Shown here one piece after another: positions 1 through 8,694 of a stretch of DNA of 64,000 bases. The translations under genes were made by a program, and so were the position numbers. Numbering within the stretch: the stretch's first letter is position 1; each line of letters starts with the position of its first letter. The notes under the pieces were generated by a model that saw only the letters and a list, made by a program, of their open reading frames with translations, was not told the DNA's origin and did not search any database. Source of the stretch: Bradyrhizobium tropiciagri (GTDB taxonomy: Bacteria > Pseudomonadota > Alphaproteobacteria > Rhizobiales > Xanthobacteraceae); the NCBI RefSeq assembly GCF_018130505.1, contig NZ_JAFCKH010000007.1, positions 186,001-250,000 of the forward strand, in the 5' to 3' direction.

Positions 1-110
1 AGACGCTTGCGGTCGTGATCATGGCGCTGACGCTGTCCTTCCTGGCGACGCTCTACCCGTCGTGGCGCGCCGCGCGCCTCGATCCGGTCGATGCGCTCCG
101 GTACGAGTGA
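1..110 (+). CDS. Lol lipoprotein-release permease (LolC/LolE family), C-terminal end only
   Basis: Only the last 35 codons lie in the window; the gene begins upstream. The visible end is a hydrophobic helix followed by a basic segment and the ending [10 protein letters not shown], which is typical of LolC/LolE and FtsX-like permeases. These inner-membrane subunits work with the LolD ATPase to release lipoproteins to the periplasmic carrier LolA. The stop codon is 8 bases before the lolD start, so the two are almost certainly co-transcribed. LolC and LolE cannot be told apart from this fragment. Confidence 0.85.
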   Translation, partial: TLAVVIMALTLSFLATLYPSWRAARLDPVDALRYE

Positions 111-118
111 GGGCGGGC

Positions 119-817
119 ATGGCGGAGGGGGCGGAAGAGACGCCGGTCATCTATCTCCACGACATCAAGCGGGAGTACCGGCAGGGCGAAGCCACGCTGA
201 CGATCCTGGACGGTGCCAAGCTCGCGCTGTGGCCGGGCCAATCGGTGGCGTTGGTGGCGCCGTCCGGATCGGGCAAGTCGACGCTGCTGCACATCGCAGG
301 CCTGCTCGAGAGCCCAGACGACGGCGAGGTCTATGTCGCGGGCGCGCCGACCTCGCAATTGTCTGACATCGAGCGCACCCAGATACGCCGCACCGATATC
401 GGCTTCGTCTACCAGCAGCACCGCCTGCTGCCGGAATTCTCGGCGCTGGAAAATGTCATGCTGCCGCAGATGATCCGCGGCCTGAAGCGCTCGGAGACCG
501 TGAAGCGGTCGACCGAGATCCTGTCCTATCTCGGGCTCGGCGACCGCATCACGCATCGCCCGGCCGAATTGTCGGGCGGCGAGCAGCAGCGTGTGGCGAT
601 CGCCCGCGCGGTCGCCAATGCGCCGCGGGCGCTCTTGGCGGACGAGCCGACCGGAAACCTCGATCCGGGCACCGCCGACCATGTCTTCAACGCGTTGATG
701 CAACTGGTGAAGGCAACGCGGGTCGCGATGCTGATCGCAACCCACAACATGGAGCTGGCGGCGCGGATGGATCGCCGGGTTTCGCTGTCGGGCGGGCAGG
801 TCGTCGAGCTGGAATAG
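119..817 (+). CDS. lolD: lipoprotein-releasing system ATPase LolD
   Basis: A 232-residue ABC ATPase that powers extraction of lipoproteins from the inner membrane. Visible motifs: Walker A APSGSGKS at residues 47-54 (Ala replaces the usual first Gly), Q-loop near 99-100, signature LSGGEQQR at 151-158, Walker B ALLADE at 171-176 and the H-loop His at about 209. The length matches LolD (about 230 aa). I chose ATG 119 because an upstream in-frame start would add a basic, non-homologous stretch that overlaps the preceding permease gene. Context with the permease end fits LolCDE better than MacB or FtsE. Confidence 0.93.
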   Translation: MAEGAEETPVIYLHDIKREYRQGEATLTILDGAKLALWPGQSVALVAPSGSGKSTLLHIAGLLESPDDGEVYVAGAPTSQLSDIERTQIRRTDIGFVYQQHRLLPEFSALENVMLPQMIRGLKRSETVKRSTEILSYLGLGDRITHRPAELSGGEQQRVAIARAVANAPRALLADEPTGNLDPGTADHVFNALMQLVKATRVAMLIATHNMELAARMDRRVSLSGGQVVELE

Positions 818-831
818 GCCGTAGATTCTCT

Positions 832-882
832 TTGACGCGTTTTGTTCACGCGAACCGGAATCCACTTCGCTCGAAAACGCTC
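832..882. repeat. dispersed intergenic palindrome, copy 1
   Basis: A segment beginning TTGACGCG and ending GAAAACGCTCT, with partly complementary ends. A shortened, diverged copy lies at 11037-11077 in front of uppS. I recall related sequences as a common intergenic repeat in Bradyrhizobium, but that is memory and not a search result. It sits between the convergent ends of lolD and the DUF3551 gene, so it may also act in transcript termination. Confidence 0.5.
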
Positions 883-1148
883 TAATACGCCGGACGGCTG
901 CGCCGCTCCGGGCTTCTCGCGCGAGAAGCGGCGGGGCCGGCGTAATAGGGGTTGTCGAAGCACATCGCCCCGACGCCCGCGGCGGCCAACCGGCACTGCT
1001 CCAGCGACGTGTAGCCGCAGTCGGTGTCCTCGCCGCCCCATCGATAGTTGGTCTTGCAGACCGGAGACGTCGAATCGTACTTCTGCGCGCTCGCCGGCGT
1101 CGCTGCGACGACGCCGAGGGCCAACAGTGCCAGAACCAAACCGCGCAT
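882..1148 (-). CDS. DUF3551-type small secreted cysteine protein (copy 1)
   Basis: An 88-residue exported protein of unknown function. It begins with a clear signal peptide (Met-Arg, a hydrophobic core of about 15 residues, cleavage near ASA-QK). The mature part has four cysteines and the ending pattern CGYTSLEQC...C-x2-NPYYAG, which I recognise as the DUF3551 family common in Bradyrhizobium. The start at 1148 is preferred over the upstream in-frame ATG because GGGAGA lies 7 bases before it and the signal peptide follows directly. A paralogue follows at 1341-1634 on the same strand. Periplasmic location is inferred from the signal peptide. Confidence 0.75.
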   Translation of the reverse strand: MRGLVLALLALGVVAATPASAQKYDSTSPVCKTNYRWGGEDTDCGYTSLEQCRLAAAGVGAMCFDNPYYAGPAASRARSPERRSRPAY

Positions 1149-1340
1149 CAGAAATCTCCCGTCGAGGCGGCGTCCGCACTCTTGTTCGCCAGATGTGTGC
1201 AAGCAGGCCTTCCCGCGCAGGCCAGCGTCAAATCACTTTCACGCCGCTGCTCGCGGCATCGGCGCGCAGGATACGGAAGAGTGGAAGCCGTCTTCCGAAC
1301 TGATCGTGTCAAACAGGATCAGCGCAAGACCGGTTCGGGC

Positions 1341-1634
1341 TCAATGGATGAACAGATCGAAGAAATTGCCCTCGCGGCGGTCGCGCTCGGGTACGTTGAG
1401 GTAGGAGCGCGGATCGTTGTCGCCGGCATAATAGGGATTGGCGATGCAGCTCTGTCCGATGCCCGAGGCGGTCGCGAGGCACGCCTGATATGACGGATAC
1501 GAGCAGTTGCTGAGACCGGGATACCGGTCGCCCTGGATGCAGAACGGATAGCGCACGCCGACCGCCTGCGCGGGTGCGGTTCCATATGCGGCGAGCGCGA
1601 CCACCGACGCCGCAGCAAGAATCATTGTCCGCAT
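1341..1634 (-). CDS. DUF3551-type small secreted cysteine protein (copy 2)
   Basis: A 97-residue paralogue of the neighbouring DUF3551 gene. It has an N-terminal signal peptide with likely cleavage after AQA, followed by four cysteines and the shared NPYYAG box. It differs from copy 1 by a longer, charged tail (DPRSYLNVPERDRREG). ATG 1634 is favoured because GAAGGGA then sits at proper spacing; ATG 1640 is also possible but its purine run would abut the codon. Tandem paralogues suggest duplication. Function unknown. Confidence 0.72.
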   Translation of the reverse strand: MRTMILAAASVVALAAYGTAPAQAVGVRYPFCIQGDRYPGLSNCSYPSYQACLATASGIGQSCIANPYYAGDNDPRSYLNVPERDRREGNFFDLFIH

Positions 1635-1928
1635 GTGCATTCCCTTCGCTGCGACGGCCAGACCTTCACGACGATCCAAATCGGACAAGCAGGTTCCCGT
1701 CAACTCGCATCTCACGCGCATTTGCGCACGCAGTTTTGAATTGTGAAATTTATGCGGCAATGATGTGGCGAAACATGCAAGAAGTGCCTGCAACACAACA
1801 TTAACTTACAATTTGAACGAAGTCGTTTGGGGGTGTCTGTTGCAGCGAAGTTACAGCAATTTGGATCGAGACTGCTATGACGATGTCTCGCGGCCTTGGG
1901 GGCCAGTACAAAAGTTGGAACGGGAAAA

Positions 1929-2681
1929 ATGAAAAAGGTTTTGCTTGTCACGGCCAGCCTGATCGCGCTCGGCGCGGTCGCTCCGGCCTCCGCAGCCGAT
2001 CTCGCGGCGCGCCCTTACACCAAGGCTCCGCCTCCGATGGTTGCGGCTGTCTATGATTGGACCGGCTTCTACATTGGTATCAACGGCGGTTGGGGCACCA
2101 GCCACAACAGCTGGACCAACACCGCGGTTGGCGGCGTTCCGTTCGCGCCGCTCGGCGAAGGCAGCCATGACGCAGACGGCGGCACGGTCGGTGGTCAGAT
2201 CGGCTACCGTTGGCAGGCTGGCGGCTGGGTGTTCGGCCTGGAAGCTCAGGGCAACTGGGCTGACTTCACCGGCAACAACGTGAGCGCGGCCTTCCTCCTG
2301 AACAACCGCACCAAGATCGAAGCGTTCGGCCTGTTCACCGGTCAGATCGGTTATGCCTGGAACAACACCCTGCTCTACGTGAAGGGCGGTGCTGCTGTGA
2401 CCGACAACAAGTACAGCGGCATCACCGCTGCCGGCGCGCTCGTCGACAGCGCCAACGACACCCGTTGGGGTGGCACCGTCGGCGTCGGCCTCGAATACGC
2501 CTTCGCTCCGGGCTGGTCGGCCGCGGTCGAGTACGACCATCTGTTCATGGACAACCAGACCTACACCCTGGTCACCCCGGCCGGCGTCAACAGCCGCACC
2601 GACACCATCAAGCAGGACGTCGACCTCGTCACCGTTCGCCTGAACTACAAGTTCGGCGGCCCGGTCGTTCCGCGCTACTGA
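1929..2681 (+). CDS. outer-membrane beta-barrel protein (Omp31/Opa-like)
   Basis: A 250-residue porin-like barrel. A Lys-Lys signal peptide with cleavage near PASAA is followed by the family start DLAARPYTKAPP and then VYDWTGFYIGINGGWG. Alternating amphipathic strands run to the C-terminal LNYKFGGPV...RY, typical of the small surface-antigen barrels abundant in Brucella, Bartonella and Bradyrhizobium. ATG 1929 gives the signal peptide at the very N-terminus and has AACGGG before it; the longer in-frame start would bury the signal. The gene is monocistronic: about 290 AT-rich bases precede it and a strong terminator follows. Codon use (AAC, ACC, GGC rich) suggests high expression. Confidence 0.88.
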   Translation: MKKVLLVTASLIALGAVAPASAADLAARPYTKAPPPMVAAVYDWTGFYIGINGGWGTSHNSWTNTAVGGVPFAPLGEGSHDADGGTVGGQIGYRWQAGGWVFGLEAQGNWADFTGNNVSAAFLLNNRTKIEAFGLFTGQIGYAWNNTLLYVKGGAAVTDNKYSGITAAGALVDSANDTRWGGTVGVGLEYAFAPGWSAAVEYDHLFMDNQTYTLVTPAGVNSRTDTIKQDVDLVTVRLNYKFGGPVVPRY

Positions 2682-2712
2682 TCGCTCGCTTCGCTGCAAG
2701 CAATCTCGAGAA

Positions 2713-2738
2713 CCCCGGGCTTCGGCCCGGGGTTTTTT
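2713..2738 (+). terminator. rho-independent terminator of the outer-membrane protein gene
   Basis: A perfect 8-bp GC stem (CCCCGGGC / GCCCGGGG) with a TTCG tetraloop, followed at once by six T residues, about 30 bases after the barrel-gene stop. Confidence 0.95.
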
Positions 2739-2879
2739 GTTGGCCGGGCGAGGGGAGATCGCGCGCGGGTTAACCATCGGTTCGGATCGCGCGTAGGATC
2801 TTCCCGGCGAGTGGGTCAGATTGGCTGTTGGCGGTTGCCTCCACTGGAAAACTTGCAAGTCCAGACGCATACTCAGGGG

Positions 2880-3197
2880 ATGATCAGGCGTGGCATAGGA
2901 CCTGTCCGCAAGGCTGTCTTGCTGGTGTTCTACGTGGCCATGATTGCCATCGCGCTAGGGGCCACTTACGACTGGCTAGTCTCTGGCGGCAGAGGGATGC
3001 TTATCAAGGCAAGCGGATTCCTTGCGTTGTTGGCCGCCTATCTCGTGTGGAACGACGGGCGCAAATCGGTGCCCATGTCTCTGACGATCGGAAGGGTGCT
3101 GGTATTCTTCGGCCTCGCCATCACGGCGTTCCTGGGGGCCGGGCTTACGCTGTACTCAGCAACTTATGAGTTGGGGTCATCCGCGCCCGACAATTGA
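2880..3197 (+). CDS. small hypothetical membrane protein
   Basis: A 105-residue protein with three predicted hydrophobic helices at about residues 12-28, 40-55 and 72-92 and a positively charged N-terminus (MIRRGIGPVRK), suggesting an inner-membrane protein with the N-terminus inside. I do not recognise the family. The ATG at 2880 directly follows AGGGG, so spacing is poor; an in-frame start at 2811 would add 23 non-membrane residues. It is isolated between a terminator and a region without genes. Confidence 0.5.
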   Translation: MIRRGIGPVRKAVLLVFYVAMIAIALGATYDWLVSGGRGMLIKASGFLALLAAYLVWNDGRKSVPMSLTIGRVLVFFGLAITAFLGAGLTLYSATYELGSSAPDN

Positions 3198-3491
3198 TGA
3201 GGCTCGCTCGATTCTTCGCTCCGCCGCCACGATCACTGGGGCCTTATTGGCGATCATACTCTGCGTCGAGAACCATCGGGAGCGTAGCTGACCCACAGCG
3301 TCCGAGCGACCCAGCCGGTTCGCCATTGTCTACTCATCTGCGGTTCTGCTCTTGATCGCTACGGCTGCCCTGAGCGCGCTGATGGCGGCGTATCTGGCGA
3401 CGGGCCATCATTAAGCGCTGCCACCTCCCGCCAAGATTAACCAAGGGAATTCTTTCCGGGTTCGGTTTTCAAACTGACCGACGGCCCTCGC
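3198..3491. other. intergenic stretch without a convincing gene
   Basis: The only notable signal is an open frame at 3292-3414 coding for one hydrophobic helix ending in His-His, but it has no start codon with a ribosome binding site. It may be the remnant of a small membrane protein gene. The rest shows no RNA gene or repeat that I can recognise. Confidence 0.4.
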
Positions 3492-3534
3492 TTGACTCGC
3501 AGAACAAAAAAGGAACAATGTTCTGTATACGTTC
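3492..3534 (+). promoter_or_regulatory. two LexA (SOS) boxes overlapping a promoter
   Basis: Two direct-repeat sites of the alphaproteobacterial LexA type are visible: GAAC-N7-GAAC at 3502-3516 and GTTC-N7-GTTC at 3520-3534. They are the same motif in opposite orientations, three bases apart. A possible -35 TTGACT (3492-3497) and -10 AACAAT (3514-3519, spacer 16) would put the promoter under the boxes. The lexA gene of this window carries the same motif at 34192-34206, which supports its use by this organism. The next gene downstream is the 32-codon ORF at 3553. Confidence 0.75.
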
Positions 3535-3552
3535 CAGTTCACGGAGGCGATC

Positions 3553-3651
3553 ATGTTGAAGATTTTCGTGGAAGAGGCGGCGGCGCTGGCGTCCATCACG
3601 CTGTTCGTCGGGATGATTGCGGTTTGGGCCCAGCTGATTCCCCAGTTCTGA
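3553..3651 (+). CDS. 32-residue single-pass membrane micropeptide, probably SOS-induced
   Basis: ATG at 3553 follows a strong ribosome binding site (ACGGAGG, 3541-3547) by 5 bases. The product has a short N-terminal amphipathic part (MLKIFVEEAA), one hydrophobic helix at about residues 10-25 containing VGMIAVW, and the short tail QLIPQF. Two LexA boxes lie just upstream, so DNA-damage induction is likely. An analogy is SidA of Caulobacter, a 29-residue SOS-induced inner-membrane division inhibitor; TisB of E. coli is an SOS-induced membrane toxin. I do not claim homology to either. dnaE begins 192 bases downstream on the same strand. Division inhibition or membrane depolarisation are guesses. 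Confidence 0.72.
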   Translation: MLKIFVEEAAALASITLFVGMIAVWAQLIPQF

Positions 3652-3692
3652 AAATGTGCGAGCAGCAACAGCGGCATAGGTGCCCTGGGGAA

Positions 3693-3710
3693 AGCCGGGA
3701 CGACCCGGCT
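3693..3710 (+). terminator. hairpin after the micropeptide gene
   Basis: A 7-bp perfect stem AGCCGGG / CCCGGCT with loop ACGA, about 40 bases after the micropeptide stop. There is no T tract, so it may be a weak or Rho-assisted terminator or a transcript 3' end stabiliser before dnaE. Confidence 0.4.
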
Positions 3711-3843
3711 TCCATGCTGCCTTCGGCGTGGACTCGGCGAGGTGCAGGCCTCATCGTGAGGCAAGCGAGTCGGGCCTGACGCAGCGAAAGCGGTCCGGTT
3801 CCGGTGCTCGCTCCACCCCGACGCAGAGATTTTCCGAGCCGCC

Positions 3844-6800
3844 ATGTCGAATCCCGGATTCGTCCACCTTCACGTCCATTCGGCGTATTCACTGCTGAAA
3901 GGCTCGATCAAGATCGCCAAGCTCGGCGAGCTCGCAAAAGCCGACCGCCAGCCGGCGCTGGCGCTGACCGATACCGACAACATGTTCGGGGCACTGGAAT
4001 TCTCCGACAAGATGGCCGGCTACGGCATCCAGCCGATCGTCGGCTGCGAGGTCGCGGTGGATTTCGGCGACGTCGATCCCAACGTGCGCAGCGTGTTGGC
4101 GGCGGGACCTCAGCGCATCGTGCTGCTGGCGGCGCGCGAGCGCGGCTACCAGAACCTGATGCGGCTGAACTCGCGTGCGTTCCTGGAGACGCCGGTCAAC
4201 CAGACCCCGCACATCAAGTTCGACTGGCTTACCGACAACGCCGAGGATCTGATCGCGCTGACCGGCGGGCCCGACGGGCCGATCGCGCTGGCGCTGCGCG
4301 CCGACCAGGCTCAGCTCGCGGCCACCCGCTGCGACCGTCTGGCAGGCCTGTTCGGCGATCGCCTCTACATCGAATTGCAACGCCACGGCATCGACAAGGA
4401 ACGGCGCACCGAAAGCGGCCTGATCGATCTCGCCTACGGCAAGGGCCTGCCGCTGGTCGCGACCAACGAGCCGTATTTCGCGACCACGGACGATTATGAA
4501 TCGCACGATGCGCTGCTCTGCATCGCCGGCGGCCATCTGATCGCCGAGACCGAGCGCGAGCAGCTGACGCCCGATCATCGCTTCAAGAGCCGCGCGGAAA
4601 TGGCGGTGCTGTTCGCCGACATTCCGGAAGCGCTGGCCTCGACGGTCGAGATCGCCGAGCGCTGCTCGTTCCGGCCGAAGACGCGCAAGCCGATCCTGCC
4701 GTTCTTCACCGTCGGCGCCGCGCAGAGCTCCGACGCCGCCGCCGACGAGGCCGCCGAGCTGAAGCGGCAGGCCGAGGAGGGGCTCGCCAACCGGCTGCGG
4801 GTGCACGGCCTGTCGCCGGGCATGACCGAGGAGGACTACAGCAAGCGGCTGGCCTTCGAGCTCGACGTCATCACCCGCATGAAATACGCGGGCTACTTCC
4901 TGATCGTTTCCGACTTCATCAAATGGGCCAAGGCGCAGGGCATTCCGGTCGGGCCGGGCCGCGGCTCCGGCGCGGGCTCGCTGGTCGCCTGGGTGCTGAC
5001 CATCACCGATCTCGATCCGATGCGCTTCGCGCTGCTGTTCGAGCGCTTCCTCAATCCGGAACGCGTCTCGATGCCGGACTTCGACATCGACTTCTGCCAG
5101 GACCGCCGCGGCGAGGTGATCCAGTATGTGCAGGATCGTTACGGCCGCGATCAGGTGGCGCAGATCATCACCTTCGGTACGCTGCAGGCGCGCGGCGTGC
5201 TGCGCGACGTCGGCCGCGTGCTGCAGATGCCCTACGGCCAGGTCGACAAGCTCACCAAGCTGGTGCCGCAGAATCCCGCCGCGCCGGTGACGCTGGCGCA
5301 GGCGATCGAGGGCGAGCCCAAGCTGCAGGCGTTCCGCGACGAGGATCCGGTGGTGGCGCGCGCCTTCGACATCGCGCAGCGGCTCGAGGGCCTGACCCGC
5401 CACGCCTCGACCCACGCCGCCGGCATCGTGATCGGCGACCGTCCGCTCAGCGAGCTGGTGCCGATGTACCGCGATCCGAAATCGGACATGCCGGTCACCC
5501 AGTTCAACATGAAATGGGTCGAGCCCGCGGGCCTCGTGAAGTTCGACTTCCTCGGCCTCAAGACGCTGACGGTGCTCGACGTCGCGGTGAAGCTGCTGAA
5601 GCAGCGCGACGTCCATGTTGATCTCGCGACGCTGCCGATCGACGACGCGCCGAGCTACCAGATGCTGGCACGGGGCGATGTGGTCGGCGTGTTCCAGGTG
5701 GAAAGCCAGGGCATGCGGCGCGCGCTGATCGACATGCGTCCCGACCGATTCGAGGACATCATCGCGCTGGTGGCGTTGTACCGCCCGGGTCCGATGGCGA
5801 ACATCCCGACCTATTGCGCGCGCAAGCACGGCGACGAGGAGCCGGAATATCTGCATCCGATCCTCGAGCCGATCCTGAAAGAGACCTTCGGCGTCATCAT
5901 CTACCAGGAACAGGTGATGCAGATCGCGCAGCAGATGGCCGGCTACTCGCTCGGCCAGGCCGACCTGCTGCGCCGCGCGATGGGCAAGAAGATCCGCGCC
6001 GAGATGGACAAGCAGCGCGACATCTTCGTTGCCGGCGCGATGAAGAACGGCGTCACCAAGGGCCAGGCCGAGACGATCTTCGAGCTGCTGGCCAAGTTCG
6101 CCGACTACGGCTTCAACAAGAGCCACGCGGCGGCCTATGCGCTGGTGTCGTACCACACCGCCTACATGAAGGCGCATTACCCGGTCGAGTTCCTGGCGGC
6201 GTCGATGACGCTCGAACTCAACAATACCGACAAGCTGTCCGAATTCCGCTCCGAGGCGCAGCGGCTCGGCATCAAGGTCGAGGCACCCAACATCAACCGC
6301 TCCGGCGCGACCTTCGAGGTCAGCGACAACACGATCTACTACGCGCTCGCCGCGCTGAAGGGCGTCGGCATCCAGGCGGTCGAGCAGATCATCGCCGAGC
6401 GCAACAACAAGGGCGCCTTCACCTCGCTGGCCGATTTCGCCTCGCGGGTGTCGCCGCGCGCCGTCAACAAGCGCATCATCGAGAGCCTTGCAGCGGCGGG
6501 CGCGTTTGACACGCTGGAGCGGAACCGGGCACGGGTGTTCGCCGGCGCCGATGCGATCCTCGCGGCGTGCCAGCGCAGCCACGAGGCCGCGACCTCGGGC
6601 CAGAACGACATGTTCGGCAGCGCGCCGGATGCGCCCAGCATCATGCTGCCGCAGGTCGAGCCATGGCTGCCCGCGGACCGGCTGCGCCGCGAATACGACG
6701 CGATCGGCTTCTTCCTCTCGGGCCATCCGCTCGACGACTACGCGACGGCGCTGAAGCGGCTGCGCGTGCAATCCTGGGCGGAGTTTTCGCGCGCGGTCAA

Positions 6801-7368
6801 AACCGGCGCGACGGCGGGCAAGGTGGCGGCGACCGTGGTGTCGCGCATGGAGCGGCGCACCAAGACCGGCAACAAGATGGGCATCATGGGCCTGTCGGAT
6901 CCGACCGGTCATTTCGAGGCGGTGCTGTTCTCGGAAGGGCTCGCGCAATATCGCGACGTGCTCGAGCCGGGCGCCGCCGTGCTGCTGCAGCTCGGCGCCG
7001 AACTGCAGGGCGAGGACGTGCGGGCGAGGGTGCTGCATGCCGAGCCGCTGGACCACGCCGCTGCAAAGACCCAGAAGGGCCTGCGCATCTTCGTGCGCGA
7101 CACCAAGCCGCTCGATTCGATCGCGCGCCGTCTCAACATGCCGGAAGCCGCGCCCGCACCCGGCGGTACCGGCAAGCCGCTGGCCGTGGCCAAGCCGGCC
7201 GCCGCGCCACCGCCCGCGGCAGGCGCCGACGGCGACGTCTCGCTGGTGATGATGCTCGACCTCGAAACCGAGGTCGAGATGAAGCTGCCGGGCCGCTACA
7301 AGGTCTCGCCGCAGATCGCGGGCGCGATCAAGGCGGTTGCCGGCGTCGTCGACGTGCAGACGCTGTAA
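3844..7368 (+). CDS. dnaE: DNA polymerase III alpha subunit (replicative, DnaE1 type)
   Basis: A 1174-residue catalytic subunit of the replicative polymerase. Domain order: PHP domain with HLHVHS at residues 8-13, polymerase palm with catalytic Asp in PDFDIDF (D412, D414) and a third Asp in KFDFLGL (D568), fingers, tandem helix-hairpin-helix (around 830-880), and an OB fold (around 1000-1090). The length and context (lolD side, rpsB downstream) fit the essential dnaE1 and not the shorter dnaE2/imuC mutasome polymerase, which usually travels with imuA-imuB. The C-terminal 50 residues include a Pro/Ala-rich linker. The PHP metal-ligand histidines look intact, so a PHP exonuclease or pyrophosphatase activity is possible. 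Confidence 0.97.
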   Translation: MSNPGFVHLHVHSAYSLLKGSIKIAKLGELAKADRQPALALTDTDNMFGALEFSDKMAGYGIQPIVGCEVAVDFGDVDPNVRSVLAAGPQRIVLLAARERGYQNLMRLNSRAFLETPVNQTPHIKFDWLTDNAEDLIALTGGPDGPIALALRADQAQLAATRCDRLAGLFGDRLYIELQRHGIDKERRTESGLIDLAYGKGLPLVATNEPYFATTDDYESHDALLCIAGGHLIAETEREQLTPDHRFKSRAEMAVLFADIPEALASTVEIAERCSFRPKTRKPILPFFTVGAAQSSDAAADEAAELKRQAEEGLANRLRVHGLSPGMTEEDYSKRLAFELDVITRMKYAGYFLIVSDFIKWAKAQGIPVGPGRGSGAGSLVAWVLTITDLDPMRFALLFERFLNPERVSMPDFDIDFCQDRRGEVIQYVQDRYGRDQVAQIITFGTLQARGVLRDVGRVLQMPYGQVDKLTKLVPQNPAAPVTLAQAIEGEPKLQAFRDEDPVVARAFDIAQRLEGLTRHASTHAAGIVIGDRPLSELVPMYRDPKSDMPVTQFNMKWVEPAGLVKFDFLGLKTLTVLDVAVKLLKQRDVHVDLATLPIDDAPSYQMLARGDVVGVFQVESQGMRRALIDMRPDRFEDIIALVALYRPGPMANIPTYCARKHGDEEPEYLHPILEPILKETFGVIIYQEQVMQIAQQMAGYSLGQADLLRRAMGKKIRAEMDKQRDIFVAGAMKNGVTKGQAETIFELLAKFADYGFNKSHAAAYALVSYHTAYMKAHYPVEFLAASMTLELNNTDKLSEFRSEAQRLGIKVEAPNINRSGATFEVSDNTIYYALAALKGVGIQAVEQIIAERNNKGAFTSLADFASRVSPRAVNKRIIESLAAAGAFDTLERNRARVFAGADAILAACQRSHEAATSGQNDMFGSAPDAPSIMLPQVEPWLPADRLRREYDAIGFFLSGHPLDDYATALKRLRVQSWAEFSRAVKTGATAGKVAATVVSRMERRTKTGNKMGIMGLSDPTGHFEAVLFSEGLAQYRDVLEPGAAVLLQLGAELQGEDVRARVLHAEPLDHAAAKTQKGLRIFVRDTKPLDSIARRLNMPEAAPAPGGTGKPLAVAKPAAAPPPAAGADGDVSLVMMLDLETEVEMKLPGRYKVSPQIAGAIKAVAGVVDVQTL

Positions 7369-7410
7369 ACTCGCTCAATACGGGCCATTTCGGCCGGAAT
7401 CCGGGCCTTC

Positions 7411-7436
7411 CGGCCGGCATAACCGGCCGTATTTCC
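7411..7436 (+). terminator. probable dnaE terminator
   Basis: A 7-bp perfect stem CGGCCGG / CCGGCCG with loop CATAA, followed by TATTTCCTT, about 45 bases after the dnaE stop and directly before the likely rpsB promoter. Confidence 0.55.
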
Positions 7437-7464
7437 TTGCTTCTGGCGCAAATCGCGCTATATA
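7437..7464 (+). promoter_or_regulatory. candidate rpsB-tsf promoter
   Basis: TTGCTT (7437-7442), a 16-base spacer and TATATA (7459-7464) give a strong housekeeping-type promoter just after the dnaE hairpin. It would give an rpsB leader of about 105 bases. Confidence 0.6.
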
Positions 7465-7479
7465 GCGCGCCATCTCACA

Positions 7480-7550
7480 CGGAAACATGGCTCTCAAAGG
7501 CCGTCCGGTGGCAACCGGGCCAGTCAGGCCCGTTTGCTCACACGTTTCCG
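7480..7550 (+). promoter_or_regulatory. structured 5' leader of rpsB
   Basis: The ends CGGAAAC (7480-7486) and GTTTCCG (7544-7550) are exactly complementary and enclose two hairpins: CCGGT/ACCGG with loop GGCA (7505-7518) and GGGCC/GGCCC with loop AGTCA (7517-7531); these two overlap by two bases. The closing stem lies just before the rpsB ribosome binding site, the layout of a ribosomal-protein autoregulatory leader. Control by S2 is inferred from the rpsB leaders of gammaproteobacteria; this structure is not one I recognise. Confidence 0.45.
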
Positions 7551-7577
7551 GAGGAACCAACCGGAGAATTAAAACCT

Positions 7578-8570
7578 ATGTCGCTGCCCGATTTCAACAT
7601 GCGTCAGCTCTTGGAAGCTGGCGTTCACTTTGGCCACCAGGCCCACCGCTGGAACCCGAAGATGCAGGATTACATCTTCGGCGCCCGCAACAACATCCAT
7701 ATCATCGACCTCGCGCAGACCGTGCCGATGCTGCACACCGCGCTGAAGGCGGTCAGCGATACCGTCGCCAAGGGCGGCCGCATCCTGTTCGTCGGCACCA
7801 AGCGTTCGGCGCAGGACGGCGTCGCCGAGGCTGCCAAGCGCTCGGCGCAGTACTTCGTCAATTCGCGCTGGCTCGGCGGCACGCTGACCAACTGGAAGAC
7901 GATCTCGGCCTCGATCAAGCGTCTGCGTCACCTCGACGAGGTGCTGTCGTCGGGTGAAGCCAACTCCTACACCAAAAAGGAGCGCCTGACGCTGCAGCGC
8001 GAGCGCGACAAGCTCGACCGTTCGCTCGGCGGCATCAAGGACATGGGCGGTCTGCCCGACATGATCTTCGTGATCGACACCAACAAGGAAGACATCGCGA
8101 TCCAGGAGGCCCAGCGCCTCAACATTCCGGTCGCCGCGATCGTCGACACCAATTCGGACCCGAAGGGCATCACCTATGTGGTGCCGGGCAATGACGACGC
8201 CGGCCGCGCGATCTCGCTGTATTGCGACCTCGTGGCGCGCGCCGCCATCGACGGCATCTCGCGCGCCCAGGGTGAATCCGGCATCGACGTCGGCGCGTCG
8301 GCAACGCCGATCCAGGAAGACCTGCCGGCCGCTGCGCCGTCCGGCTTCCAGGGCCTGGCTGGTCCGCGCGGCACCGCCGACAACCTCAAGAAGCTGACCG
8401 GCGTCTCCGGTACGATCGAGAAGAAGCTCAACGACCTCGGCATCTTCCACTACTGGCAGCTCGCCGAGCTCGACCACGACACCGCGCACAAGATCGGCGA
8501 AGAAGTCGGTCTGCCGAGCCGCGCCGACGCCTGGGTCGCTCAGGCCAAGACGCTCGCCGAAGCGGAATAA
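7578..8570 (+). CDS. rpsB: 30S ribosomal protein S2 with C-terminal extension
   Basis: A 330-residue S2. The core begins [20 protein letters not shown] and carries the family blocks [20 protein letters not shown] and [14 protein letters not shown]. coli S2 is about 240 residues; here about 90 extra residues follow, ending in a compact helix-hairpin-helix-like unit ([17 protein letters not shown] to WVAQAK). ATG 7578 has GGAGAA 10 bases upstream; a longer open frame runs back into dnaE but is only a shadow of it. rpsB and tsf form the usual pair. S2 joins the small subunit late and needs bS1 partner contacts. Confidence 0.97.
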   Translation: MSLPDFNMRQLLEAGVHFGHQAHRWNPKMQDYIFGARNNIHIIDLAQTVPMLHTALKAVSDTVAKGGRILFVGTKRSAQDGVAEAAKRSAQYFVNSRWLGGTLTNWKTISASIKRLRHLDEVLSSGEANSYTKKERLTLQRERDKLDRSLGGIKDMGGLPDMIFVIDTNKEDIAIQEAQRLNIPVAAIVDTNSDPKGITYVVPGNDDAGRAISLYCDLVARAAIDGISRAQGESGIDVGASATPIQEDLPAAAPSGFQGLAGPRGTADNLKKLTGVSGTIEKKLNDLGIFHYWQLAELDHDTAHKIGEEVGLPSRADAWVAQAKTLAEAE

Positions 8571-8584
8571 AAGTTACGCGGCGT

Positions 8585-8661
8585 GGCCGGGGCTCCCGGC
8601 CGCCGCTCTCTTCCACGAACAACGATTTCCCTGTCGCTGACGGCGGCGCCACCCGGCGCCG
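8585..8661 (+). promoter_or_regulatory. two hairpins in the rpsB-tsf spacer
   Basis: GGCCGGG/CCCGGCC with loop GCT (8585-8601) and CGGCGCC/GGCGCCG with loop ACCC (8644-8661). Neither has a T run, so attenuation or mRNA processing between rpsB and tsf is more likely than full termination. Function is inferred from position only. Confidence 0.4.
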
Positions 8662-8694
8662 CGGTTGCTCTACAGGCAAGAAGGACATTGAACG

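Noticed and set aside
3292-3414. short hydrophobic frame ending in His-His
   Set aside because: No start codon with a binding site; kept only as a possible remnant in the intergenic entry.
3889-7056. 1055-codon open frame antisense to dnaE
   Set aside because: It mirrors the dnaE codons, is rich in Arg/His/Leu as expected of a GC-rich shadow frame, and matches no family I know.
6567-7577. long frame joining the dnaE 3' part to rpsB
   Set aside because: The first part is the wrong frame of dnaE; the S2 homology begins at the ATG at 7578 with a proper binding site.
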